In this document: positions 55,390 through 64,000 of the stretch, piece by piece
How the letters are laid out: each line of letters opens with the position of its first letter
How positions within the stretch are numbered: position 1 is the stretch's first letter
Assembly (NCBI RefSeq): GCF_040358255.1
Contig: NZ_CP132938.1
Span: forward strand, 3,038,001-3,102,000
Length of the DNA stretch: 64,000 bases
Reading direction: 5' to 3'
From: Tunturibacter gelidoferens
Lineage (GTDB): Bacteria > Acidobacteriota > Terriglobia > Terriglobales > Acidobacteriaceae
Position numbers and translations under genes: made by a program
Notes under the pieces: generated by a model
The model's input: the letters and a program-made list of their open reading frames with translations, nothing else
Databases searched by the model: none
Told to the model about the DNA's origin: nothing

Positions 55390-56889
55390 TTAGTAAGCCT
55401 GGAGACGATCGAGTGGCAACCGGACCTGGAAACAGGTAGCTCCCGGCTTCGATTCAACCGTAACGAACCCAGAGTGCTTATTGACGATGCGCTGAACGGT
55501 GTCGAGTCCAAGTCCAAGCCCGCGGCCCGGCGCCTTGGTGGTGAAGAATGGCTCAAAGATCCGCGACTTGATCTCCGGCTCGATTCCAGGCCCCGAATCC
55601 CAGACTTCTACCAGGGCCATCTGGCCACCTTTGTGGGTCGTCAGCCGCAGCGTTCCCATATCATTCATGGCGTCGAGCGCATTTTCGATCAAGGCGGTCC
55701 AGACCTGGTTGAGTTCGCTACCGTAGGCGCTCACCGGCTCCAGACCCTGATCGAACTCAAGCTCCACCTTGACGTTTCTGAGCCGCGAGTTGAACATTAC
55801 CAGCGTATTTTCAAGCGATTGCGCAAGGTCGACGTCCTGGATCGGCGCCTGGTCCATGTACGAGTAGTCCTTGATCGCGCTGATCAGGTCAAAGATGCGC
55901 ACCGTGGAATCGACTACCGTCTCAGCCATACGCTCCACCCGCAGGGAGCTGGCGACCGTCGCAACGGCGACCGGAAGCACCTCAGGGCCGACGATCGCCG
56001 CGAGCTCATCGAGCAGGTCAAACGCCAGCGTCGTCTCCGACAGCGCGGGTGCGATCGTCCACGGATTGGGAACGTTATGAGCGTTGAGCCACTGAATCAG
56101 CATCTCTTCGCGATCTGTGTTCGCCAGCGGATTCTGCGAGCCCTTGGGCAGGTTGGAGTAAGCAGACATCCGCGCACGCGCATTCTTGATCCACTCGCGA
56201 TACTTCTCTGTCGTCTCATCGGGCAGGCAAAGCTTGCCCATACGATACTTCTGGTCGCCATACTCGCGCAGTTCGCCGAACAGGCTGGCGGCAGAGCGTT
56301 GCGCTGCGGAGGCGGGATTGTTCAGTTCGTGGGCTAGATTCGCAGCGAGCTTTCCAAGTGCATTGAGCTTCTCGGACTGCTGCTCAATGCGGGTCACCTC
56401 GCGCACGCGGTCCAGCAACTGTGAGACGCTGCGCTGCGCCATCGATGGGATCGCGACCATCATCTCCGGAAACAGAGACTCATGAACATCGATCGCCCAT
56501 ACCGGACCAACCGAGTAACCTTCGCCGCCGTAGGTCTTCATGCGAGAGAAGGGCAGCTTGCCCGTCATCGAGCCGGCCCGGCCGATAAACAGCGCAGCAT
56601 TCGAGTGGCGACGGCGTACCTGCACCTCTCCCTGGAGGATGAAGTTCATATTGCAGGCAGGTTCACCCTCGCGGAAGACGATGGAACGATCCTGGCCAAC
56701 GCGCTCGGTCCCTTTTGTCGCAATCCAGGTGTACTCCTCGTCCGTCAGACCGTCGAGCGGAGCAATGGTGCGCAGCCCGGCGACGATATCAGCAACGGGG
56801 GACGGTTGAGCGGGAGGACCTGCCACCTGATCTGCCGAGGGAGCGGGAAGTGTCGATAGGAGGCTTTCAACGTTGTTCAAAGTGGCCAT
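55390..56889 (-). CDS. Soluble histidine kinase with cNMP-binding-type sensor
   Basis: 499 residues, no transmembrane segment. Residues about 45-160 form a cyclic-nucleotide-binding-type barrel ([19 protein letters not shown]), then a coiled link, a HisKA-like helix pair with [18 protein letters not shown] as the likely phosphoacceptor, and a HATPase_c domain ([31 protein letters not shown]). The barrel may sense a small ligand, but nucleotide contacts are not clear by eye. No response regulator is adjacent. Confidence 0.92.
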   Translation of the reverse strand: MATLNNVESLLSTLPAPSADQVAGPPAQPSPVADIVAGLRTIAPLDGLTDEEYTWIATKGTERVGQDRSIVFREGEPACNMNFILQGEVQVRRRHSNAALFIGRAGSMTGKLPFSRMKTYGGEGYSVGPVWAIDVHESLFPEMMVAIPSMAQRSVSQLLDRVREVTRIEQQSEKLNALGKLAANLAHELNNPASAAQRSAASLFGELREYGDQKYRMGKLCLPDETTEKYREWIKNARARMSAYSNLPKGSQNPLANTDREEMLIQWLNAHNVPNPWTIAPALSETTLAFDLLDELAAIVGPEVLPVAVATVASSLRVERMAETVVDSTVRIFDLISAIKDYSYMDQAPIQDVDLAQSLENTLVMFNSRLRNVKVELEFDQGLEPVSAYGSELNQVWTALIENALDAMNDMGTLRLTTHKGGQMALVEVWDSGPGIEPEIKSRIFEPFFTTKAPGRGLGLGLDTVQRIVNKHSGFVTVESKPGATCFQVRLPLDRLQAY

Positions 56890-57136
56890 TCCTGGAGCTC
56901 CTTCTGTCGCGCTGGCGTCTGAATCGGTTCAGTTAGATCTACATCTCCATTGTTACAGAGGTTCCGCTTGGTGGTTGTTCCTGGCTCATAAATTTCAAGC
57001 AGGCTGGTCCAGCCGACGCGATATTCGCGGGTTCGAGAATCATTCTGAGATGGAAACAGAGGAAGCGACACCCTCTTAGATGCCGCTCCTCGTCTCTTCG
57101 ATTGGTAAAAACTTGCAGCTGTTTAGACGTGCAACT

Positions 57137-58162
<1,026 letters not shown>

Positions 58163-58223
58163 TGTGTTTTCTACTTTCCTTATTTAGAGATGGGTTGTGT
58201 TGTCGATGTGGTTCAAGGGATAA

Positions 58224-59201
58224 CTAGTGTTTTAATTTGCGAATTGAAATTGAGTCTCCAGAGAAGGTTGCGAGAAGGTCACCTTCTGGACTGAGAGCCG
58301 CCGATCGTTCGCCAGTTTTCGTCACGAATTGTTCACGGTAAATCTCTGCTCCGGTGTCGAGATCGAAGACTGCTAAGCGGAAATAGGGAAATAGGCCTGC
58401 GGCGTCTGTAACGGGAAAACGAGAGCCATTTGAGATGACCAATATTCTACGTTCTTTCGTAGTCACCACTTCAAACGCAGTTCCGGCATCGTAAGCCTGG
58501 CAATATTTATCGCAGGGAATAACCCAACTAAGATCCGCAATTTTTCTTAGCGTTCCTTCGTTCCCTCGCTCGCTTAGATGGCTTCCGTCTAGAACCAATT
58601 GCCTTCCGTCGCCTTCAGCATAAACGGGCCGCGGTTCGCCTGGCTTGATCTCGCTACGAGGATCGAATCGCAGGTACAGAAGTGGTGTTCCTCCAAAAAC
58701 AAGAGTTCCATTCGCTACAGCTAGACGAATTCTGTCGGTGCTCTCGGAAGAAAGAAAGCCACCCAAAGATTTTGCCTGATCCGGAAGTGGGAGCACTTGA
58801 ATCGTTGCGAGTCTGTCGTTTACCACCTGAAGTTCAGTCAGGTTAGAGAGCGCAATTCGCTTGGAAGGCAAAACAATTGTTGAAAATGTAGAGGGCCATG
58901 GTTTGCGAGCCAAAATGTGTCCATCGAGCGAAATAACGATCAATTCAAGTTGGCTGACTGATTGATAGCACTTCTCTGTTGGACCTGCCTGCAACAGTAA
59001 TTCTTCTTCAGAGATGAATTGAACTGATCTTTGCCCCAGAGCGCACGCATGTTCTGCGCCAACGACTTTGTGAAGGTCAATGGAGACCTTATCGGGCGTC
59101 TCCGCTTTTGCGTTCCAGGGCGAGAACCAGGCGAAGGAACTCAATCCGGCTAGTACAAAATGGGCTAAATGTAGCGCGTTCGATCGTTTCTGAAAGATCA
59201 C
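58224..59201 (-). CDS. Exported beta-propeller-like protein inside the ilv cluster
   Basis: 325 residues with a signal-like N-terminus (LHLAHFVLAGLSSFAWF, then AKAETPDK). The mature part is predicted all-beta with repeated segments (LLLQAGPTEKCYQSVSQLEL, GTPLLYLRFDPRSE, LAVFDLDTGAEIYREQF, AALSPEGDLLATFSG) suggesting propeller blades. Base composition is more AT-rich than the ilv genes. GTG start at 59201 overlaps the ilvN stop by 4 nt (GTGA), so it is translationally coupled. Acidobacteria have many such quinoprotein-like exported propellers. No role in valine synthesis can be deduced. Confidence 0.8.
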   Translation of the reverse strand: MIFQKRSNALHLAHFVLAGLSSFAWFSPWNAKAETPDKVSIDLHKVVGAEHACALGQRSVQFISEEELLLQAGPTEKCYQSVSQLELIVISLDGHILARKPWPSTFSTIVLPSKRIALSNLTELQVVNDRLATIQVLPLPDQAKSLGGFLSSESTDRIRLAVANGTLVFGGTPLLYLRFDPRSEIKPGEPRPVYAEGDGRQLVLDGSHLSERGNEGTLRKIADLSWVIPCDKYCQAYDAGTAFEVVTTKERRILVISNGSRFPVTDAAGLFPYFRLAVFDLDTGAEIYREQFVTKTGERSAALSPEGDLLATFSGDSISIRKLKH

Positions 59202-59803
59202 TGGCTGTCCTCGGAGAACTCGCTCGGGAGAATCTCATCCGCTTGTGGCTTTTCAGGAAACGACGTCTCATCGTGGTGGTCAGGATCAGGCGTGCCGAGC
59301 GCCTTCAGCACGCGGCTGGTGTGGTGGCCGCGGCGCATCGCCATCCGTCCCGTGCGCGAGACCTCAAGAATCGTGTAGCCGCTCTCGGTGAGCACCTGGA
59401 TCAGTCCTTCAATCTTACTGGCCGCGCCCGTCATCTCGAGCATGACCGACTCGGGCGCGAGATCGACCACACGCGCCCGGAAGACGTTGGCAAGCTCGAA
59501 GATCTGCGAGCGAGTCTTCGGCCCGGCTGCAACCTTGATCAGGCAAAGCTCGCGAATGACAGCGTCGGCGCGCCCCACCTCGTCCACGTCCACCGTGATC
59601 TCCAGCTTGTACAGCGAGGCGCGAATGCGGTGCGCGGCATGGTCAGGCGCCTCGCAGACGATCGTCATGCGCGACACTTCAGGCCGCTCGCTCTCGCCCA
59701 CCGTCAGCGAGACGATGTTGATGTTGAGTCGACGGAACAGGGAGGCGACACGCGTCAGCACGCCGGGTTTGTCTTGCACGAGAGCTACAAAGGTGTGGAG
59801 CAT
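59198..59803 (-). CDS. ilvN: Acetolactate synthase small (regulatory) subunit
   Basis: 201 residues. An N-terminal ACT domain (TFVALVQDKPGVLTRVASLF, RLNINIVSLTVGESERPEV) binds valine for feedback control, and a C-terminal domain stabilises IlvB. Its stop overlaps the next gene's start. It follows the exported-protein gene by 26 bp, downstream of ilvB. Confidence 0.95.
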   Translation of the reverse strand: MLHTFVALVQDKPGVLTRVASLFRRLNINIVSLTVGESERPEVSRMTIVCEAPDHAAHRIRASLYKLEITVDVDEVGRADAVIRELCLIKVAAGPKTRSQIFELANVFRARVVDLAPESVMLEMTGAASKIEGLIQVLTESGYTILEVSRTGRMAMRRGHHTSRVLKALGTPDPDHHDETSFPEKPQADEILPSEFSEDSQ

Positions 59804-59829
59804 AAGTGCCTTTCAACGGAGTTCGGCGT

Positions 59830-60369
59830 TTAGTTTGGACTATGAGGCATGGAATCGACAGGCGGTGCAGGGTACTGGCGAAGATAAGTCTTGGGAACCT
59901 CGTAGAGGATCAATTCGCCGGGCTTGGCCTTCGGGCTCGCACTGCTGCAAAGATTGCCGGTTGTGACTCCAGTGCTGAGAATCGCAGCGACGGAGTAGTT
60001 GGTATAAAGCTCGCTCCGCGGCCTGCAGTCCGCATACATATTCGCGAGGATGCGGAGAATGGTCGCCCTCTTCGGATCCACCAGGATGATCCCGTTCTTG
60101 TCGGTCCCCATGGCGACCGACCCGATCTGATCCACGCGAAGAGCCACATTCAACCTCTCATCGTGGACGGGCTGGTTGGTGAGCGCATTGATCACCCGGA
60201 TGCGAACCTGACCCGGCGGTGGCGGCGGTTCGGTCGGAGCAGCTTGAGCCGGCGCAGCAGATTGAGCCGAAGCAGACGCCGCAGACATCGAGATGCCCAG
60301 AACCAGCCAGGCCACGCATGCGACGACTCCGAATCTTCTACTCGCTCCAGCTCCAAATCGACTCGGCAT
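59830..60369 (-). CDS. Small exported protein inside the ilv cluster
   Basis: 179 residues: a signal peptide (FGVVACVAWLVLGISMSAASA), an Ala/Pro-rich linker (APAQAAPTEPPPPPG), then a beta-sandwich-like domain resembling carboxypeptidase-regulatory or transthyretin-like folds (VRIRVINALTNQPVHDERLN, GIILVDPKRATILR). GGGAGGGG 7 nt before ATG 60369 decides the start; the longer frame is non-coding. It lies between ilvB and ilvN. Function unknown. Confidence 0.75.
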   Translation of the reverse strand: MPSRFGAGASRRFGVVACVAWLVLGISMSAASASAQSAAPAQAAPTEPPPPPGQVRIRVINALTNQPVHDERLNVALRVDQIGSVAMGTDKNGIILVDPKRATILRILANMYADCRPRSELYTNYSVAAILSTGVTTGNLCSSASPKAKPGELILYEVPKTYLRQYPAPPVDSMPHSPN

Positions 60370-60454
60370 CGGTAACCCCTCCCTCAAAAGATCACAACCG
60401 TGCAGCGGGCAAAAAATAAACTTCAAAAACGTGGCGCATTTTTCGAGGCCAAAA

Positions 60455-60530
60455 AGCACGTTGCTAACGCACCACGTTTACCACGCATTTCACCACGTTC
60501 TCACCATCAAAAAATCACGTTCAGAACACC
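60455..60530. repeat. CACGTT/ACCACG short-period repeat tract
   Basis: Irregular repetition of CACGTT and ACCACG-type units (GCACGTTGC, ACCACGTTTACCACGC, CACCACGTTC, TCACGTTC) every 10-22 bp in the ilvB to exported-protein gap. Tract length and spacing vary. Confidence 0.6.
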
Positions 60531-60622
60531 GGTTTTCACAAAACACCCCTCAAAAACAAGGGAAAACAGAGGTCTTCGCTCCTCGACCACCAGCCGGAAT
60601 TTTTTCTGCGGAAAACGGAAAA

Positions 60623-62503
60623 TTATTCATCCTCCGCCGTCTCAAGAAGTGGATCGCTGGCAGGCCGCCGCACCATCTCGTGAAGCGCTGCCCCAGGAGC
60701 GATCATCGGATAAACCCCATCCTCTTTTTCAACCTGAAAGTTGATAAGAAACGCCTTACCGCTGGTGCGCGCTTTCGTAACCGTCGGTGTAACATTCTTT
60801 CGCTCGCTAACATGCGCCCCATCAATACCATGCGCGCCAGCCAGCTTCACAAAGTCAGGCGACAGGATCGGCGAAGCCGCGTAGTTCTTCTCATAAAACG
60901 CCTCCTGCCATTGCCGAACCATGCCCAGAAACCCGTTGTTGATCACTGCAATGTTGATCGCCAAACCCTCTTGAACAATGGTCGAAAGCTCAGCAGCCGT
61001 CATCTGAAAGCCACCATCGCCAGCGATCACCCAGACATCTTTGTCAGGACAAGCGACCTTCGCTCCAATCGCCGCAGGAAGCGCAAAACCCATGGTGCCA
61101 AGGCCCCCGCTGGTGATCAGCGAACGAGGCGCATCGTGCTTGTAGTACTGCGCCTCCCACATCTGGTGCTGCCCTACATCGGTCACGATGATAGTCTGAT
61201 CGGCGCGGCCGGCAGCGTGTGCTTCGCGCCAGATGTCGTTGATCACATGGGCTGCATAAAGATGGCCATTGTCGGGCAGATTGATGATGTCGCGGACGGC
61301 TGCATCGCCCTTCATGGCGTTGATCTCGCGGAGCCAGTCGGTGGTTGCACGTGGTACGTTTCCCGCTGCTCCGCTGCCTTGACGGGAGCCGCCTGGATCG
61401 CCGGATGGAGGGCGCTTTCCGTCGGCGCCATCTCCGAATCGGATGGTGCCTTTGTCGCGATCGAGTGTGTAGCCAGTGGAGTCGAGAAGCGGGAGCAGGA
61501 GTTCGAGGACCTCTTTGAGGTCGCCGATGAGGGCTACGTCGGCGCGGACGTTTTTGTTAATCTCCGACGGATCAATCTCGATGTGAATCTTCTTTGCGTT
61601 GGGTGCATAGTGGGCGAGGTTGCCGGTGACGCGGTCATCGAAGCGCATACCGAGGGCAAGTAGCAGATCGGCTTGCTGGATGGCGTTGTTGACCCACGAT
61701 TCGCCGTGCATCCCCATCATGCCGAGCGAGAGCGGATGATAGGTCGGGAAGGCTCCAAGGCCAAGCAGCGTGCTGGCGACAGGAATCTGCTGGCGCTCTG
61801 CAAAGGCGAGAACTTGTGCTTCGGCGCCGGAGTGCGTGATGCCGTGACCGGCGAGAATGACGGGTTTCTTTGCTGCTTTGATGAACTCGATGGCTTGCTG
61901 GATGGAGGAGGACTCCGCGCGCAGCATGGGGTGAGGGCGGTAGGACGCGGGTGCAGCAGCTTCAAAGTTGAAGGCGGCGGTGTTCTGCTGTGCATCCTTG
62001 GTGATGTCGACCAGCACCGGACCAGGGCGGCCATTGGTCGCAACCTGAAAGGCTTCGCGCAAGGTTGGTGCGATGTCTTCGGCGCGCGTGACGAGGTAGT
62101 TGTGCTTGGTGATGGGCAGAGTGATGCCGGTGATGTCGACCTCCTGGAATGCATCGGAGCCGAGAACTTTACTGCCAACCTGACCAGTGATACAGACGAT
62201 CGGGATTGAGTCGAGCATGGCGGTTGCTATGCCGGTAACGAGATTCGTAGCTCCGGGGCCGCTGGTGGCAATACACACACCGACCTTCCCCGAAGCACGG
62301 GCGTAGCCGTCAGCCATATGCGATGCGCCCTGCTCGTGGCGGACGAGGATGTGGTGGATAGGGAACTTGCGCAGTGCGTCGTAGGCGGGAAGGATGGCTC
62401 CGCCAGGGTAGCCGAAGACCTTGTCCACGCCCTCGCCGACGAGTGTGGCCCAGATGATCTCGGCTCCAGTGAGTTGGGGGTGGTGATTTTTATTAATTGA
62501 CAT
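60623..62503 (-). CDS. ilvB: Acetolactate synthase large subunit
   Basis: 626-residue thiamine-diphosphate enzyme making acetolactate or acetohydroxybutyrate. Domains: N-terminal pyrimidine-binding (AEIIWATLVGEGVDKVFGYPGG, HEQGASHMADGYARASG), central FAD domain, C-terminal ThDP-binding (GDGGFQMTAAELSTIVQEGL with NGFLGMVRQWQEAF). GGGAGG precedes ATG 62503. An extra Gly/Pro-rich linker (GADGKRPPSGDPGGSRQGSG, nt about 61330-61480) makes it longer than usual. The first codons overlap the DUF4288 reading frame. Confidence 0.96.
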   Translation of the reverse strand: MSINKNHHPQLTGAEIIWATLVGEGVDKVFGYPGGAILPAYDALRKFPIHHILVRHEQGASHMADGYARASGKVGVCIATSGPGATNLVTGIATAMLDSIPIVCITGQVGSKVLGSDAFQEVDITGITLPITKHNYLVTRAEDIAPTLREAFQVATNGRPGPVLVDITKDAQQNTAAFNFEAAAPASYRPHPMLRAESSSIQQAIEFIKAAKKPVILAGHGITHSGAEAQVLAFAERQQIPVASTLLGLGAFPTYHPLSLGMMGMHGESWVNNAIQQADLLLALGMRFDDRVTGNLAHYAPNAKKIHIEIDPSEINKNVRADVALIGDLKEVLELLLPLLDSTGYTLDRDKGTIRFGDGADGKRPPSGDPGGSRQGSGAAGNVPRATTDWLREINAMKGDAAVRDIINLPDNGHLYAAHVINDIWREAHAAGRADQTIIVTDVGQHQMWEAQYYKHDAPRSLITSGGLGTMGFALPAAIGAKVACPDKDVWVIAGDGGFQMTAAELSTIVQEGLAINIAVINNGFLGMVRQWQEAFYEKNYAASPILSPDFVKLAGAHGIDGAHVSERKNVTPTVTKARTSGKAFLINFQVEKEDGVYPMIAPGAALHEMVRRPASDPLLETAEDE

Positions 62504-62908
62504 GATTGCTACCTCCCGTTGACGCTTTTCCTCGCTTTGCTCCATGTGCCTCAATCGCTCCTAGTTGCGCTCTTGGCTTAATCATTTCTTGAATGCCTTG
62601 TTCGCTGACGTCTTCTTGCTCTTCCCACATAATCTCCGCGCCGTCTTCAAGCTTTTCGTAAACCAGAAGCAGGTCACGAAGTCCTCTAAATTGTGAGACG
62701 ACCTGCTCCCACTGGTGTTGGTCCAAGAATCCTCGTAGAGTTTTCCGCGATTCAACGCCTTCTCGTAGGCTTCATCCGGCGAACTTGCTCTGATGAGATG
62801 TGTATTGATCCAAACGGTGGAGTCTTCCGCACCTGCGACCTTCAGTTCTTGAATCATGTCGGCGAGGAACCACTCCATGTCCTTCGGAATCCATTTCGTT
62901 TTTGACAT
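62493..62908 (-). pseudogene. DUF4288 gene with a probable 1-base frameshift
   Basis: From ATG 62908 the first part (MEWFLADMIQELKVAGAED, INTHLIRASSPDEAYEKALN) matches DUF4288. Past the codons for WTNTSG the frame becomes unlike the family, while the -1 frame reads EQVVSQFRGLRDLLLVYEKL and then EDGAEIMWEEQE, the expected C-terminal half. Inserting one base in the GGG/CCC run at 62708-62710 would restore one frame of about 138 residues ending at 62493, overlapping the ilvB start by 11 nt. It could be a real lesion or a read error; without correction a 108-residue product ends at 62582. DUF4288 has no known function. Confidence 0.7.
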
Positions 62909-62965
62909 AGAGCGGTTACCTCATGGGCTAAAGCCAGGTTTTGTGTGCAACCTCAAGATCGAGAA

Positions 62966-63002
62966 GCAGATTCCTCCGCTTCGCTGCGGAATGACAACAA
63001 CG
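62966..63002. repeat. REP-like unit between ilvD and DUF4288
   Basis: GATTCCTCCGCTTCGCTGCG then GAATGACAAC, a CCGC-TTCG-GCGG type hairpin plus the GAATGAC tail of the REP-like family. Confidence 0.6.
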
Positions 63003-63007
63003 AAAAA

Positions 63008-64000
63008 CTAGATTGTGACAGCTCCTTCGCTGGCGCTGCTTACTGAGTTGGTGTACTTGGCGAAGACGCCGCGTTTGAAGCGGGGTTCGGGGGCCTTCCA
63101 TGCGGCGAGGCGAGTGGCGATCTCGGCTTCGGGGACGTTGAGGGTTAGCTTGCGGTTGGGGATGTCGAAGGTGATGGTGTCGCCTTCGTGCACGGCTGCG
63201 ATGGGGCCGCCGAGTTGGGCTTCGGGGGCGACGTGACCGACCATGAGGCCGCGGGTGGCTCCGGAGAAGCGGCCGTCGGTGAGGAGCGCTACCGTTTCGC
63301 TGAGCTCTGGGATGCCTTTGATGGCGGCGGTGACGGCGAGCATCTCGCGCATGCCGGGGCCGCCGCGTGGGCCTTCGTAGCGAATGACGCAGACGTCGTT
63401 GGGGTTGATCTTGCCGGCTTCGACGGCGGCGTGACACTCGTCCTCGGACTCGAAGACGCGAGCTACTCCTTCGTGGAAGAGACGCTCGTGGCCGGCGACT
63501 TTGACGACGCAGCCCTCGGGCGCGAGGTTGCCCTTGAGTATGACGAGGCCGCCGGTGGCCTTGAGTGGGTGCTCGGTGGTGTAGATGACGGCCTGGTTAG
63601 GCGTCTCGACGGCGGCGGAGGCCTCTTCAGCGAGGGTCTTGCCGGTGACAGTTATCTGGCTGCCGTCGATAAGACCGGCGTCGAGGAGGCGCTTGGCGAG
63701 GAGGCGGCTGCCGCCTGCATCCTGATAGTCCTTGGCGGCGTATTTGCCACCGGGGGAGAGGTCGCAGATGTGCGGTGTGCGGTCGCTGATGGCGTTGAAG
63801 TCGTCGATGGTGAAGGGGATGTTGAACTCGCGCGCGATGGCGAGCAGGTGAAGTACGGCGTTGGTGCTGCCGCCTGAGGCGCAGGCGGAGACGTAGGCGT
63901 TCTCGATGGCCTTGCGGGTGACGATCTTGGAGGGGCGAAGGTCGTTCTTTGCGAGATCCATGACGATACGGCCGGCTTCGCGGCTGGCCGCGGCTTTATC
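63008..64000 (-). CDS. ilvD: Dihydroxy-acid dehydratase (N-terminus beyond window)
   Basis: 331 C-terminal codons, running off the right edge. IlvD dehydrates dihydroxy-isovalerate/methylvalerate using an Fe-S cluster. Visible family segments: ENAYVSACASGGSTNAVLHL, ICDLSPGGKYAAKDYQDAGG, GNLAPEGCVVKVAG, VIRYEGPRGGPGMREML and LTDGRFSGATRGLMVGHVAP. First visible gene of the ilv cluster. Confidence 0.96.
   Translation of the reverse strand, partial: DKAAASREAGRIVMDLAKNDLRPSKIVTRKAIENAYVSACASGGSTNAVLHLLAIAREFNIPFTIDDFNAISDRTPHICDLSPGGKYAAKDYQDAGGSRLLAKRLLDAGLIDGSQITVTGKTLAEEASAAVETPNQAVIYTTEHPLKATGGLVILKGNLAPEGCVVKVAGHERLFHEGVARVFESEDECHAAVEAGKINPNDVCVIRYEGPRGGPGMREMLAVTAAIKGIPELSETVALLTDGRFSGATRGLMVGHVAPEAQLGGPIAAVHEGDTITFDIPNRKLTLNVPEAEIATRLAAWKAPEPRFKRGVFAKYTNSVSSASEGAVTI

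Noticed and set aside
60293-61663. 456-codon plus-strand frame over ilvB
   Set aside because: Antisense shadow; its first part lies in the repeat tract upstream of the exported-protein gene.

Overview
The window looks like chromosomal DNA of an Acidobacteriota bacterium of the Acidobacteriaceae type (Granulicella/Edaphobacter/Terriglobus relatives). This is an inference from protein style, frequent GTG/TTG starts, fairly high GC, and intergenic palindromes and dispersed repeats I associate with that group; no 16S gene is present. Coding density is high and both strands are used in blocks. I see no prophage, transposase, CRISPR array, tRNA or rRNA. The only structural RNA I can support is the small SRP RNA.

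Layout. 1-3801: smc (minus, C-terminus cut by the window edge). 4-9.4 kb: an exported TPR protein, citrate synthase, glycine oxidase ThiO, a membrane-anchored coiled-coil protein, and a 22-residue Lys/Ala-rich histone-H1-like peptide. 10-13.5 kb: thiolase, a DUF937-TM-OmpA protein and a methyltransferase. 13.5-16.5 kb: serine dehydratase followed by 1.5 kb of repeat-rich DNA. 16.5-20.3 kb: comM, rpoZ and rho. 20.3-22.3 kb: ribD-ribE. 22.3-23.3 kb: dense repeats. 23.3-26 kb: a secreted GH3 beta-glucosidase. 26-33 kb: ftsY, panE, and the envelope/phospholipid run cinA-plsY-gpsA, with a cupin protein. 33-37.8 kb: a CHASE3-like/PAS histidine kinase, an NHL-type protein, and yacG-pgpA. 37.8-45.6 kb: rimO with a large insertion, secreted proteins, a class C beta-lactamase-fold hydrolase, a GH1 beta-glucosidase, ffs and fabH. 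45.6-50 kb: padR plus membrane genes, mqnA and DUF3565. 50-54.5 kb: dprA-topA. 54.5-57 kb: small genes and a soluble cNMP-binding histidine kinase. 57-64 kb: the branched-chain amino acid cluster, transcribed ilvD - DUF4288 - ilvB - exported protein - ilvN - exported protein - ilvC.

How the genes fit together. There is central carbon metabolism (citrate synthase, thiolase), plant-glucan breakdown (GH3 and GH1), membrane lipid synthesis (fabH, plsY, gpsA, pgpA), cofactor synthesis (riboflavin, thiamine via ThiO, pantothenate via PanE, menaquinone via MqnA), Ile/Val/Leu synthesis, and chromosome and transcription housekeeping (smc, topA, dprA, rho, rpoZ, ffs, ftsY).

The least expected material is in non-coding DNA and in insertions within housekeeping proteins. 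Repeats: a ~100-bp family with three dispersed copies, one of which is part of a ~208-bp nested inverted repeat behind fabH; a separate ~90-bp element present three times with an exactly conserved 26-nt spacer, each time upstream of a minus-strand gene; short REP-like hairpins; and a duplicated SRP RNA 3' end. Protein-level oddities: long insertions in SMC and RimO, two secreted-protein genes embedded in the ilv cluster, and a likely 1-base frameshift in the DUF4288 gene ahead of ilvB.
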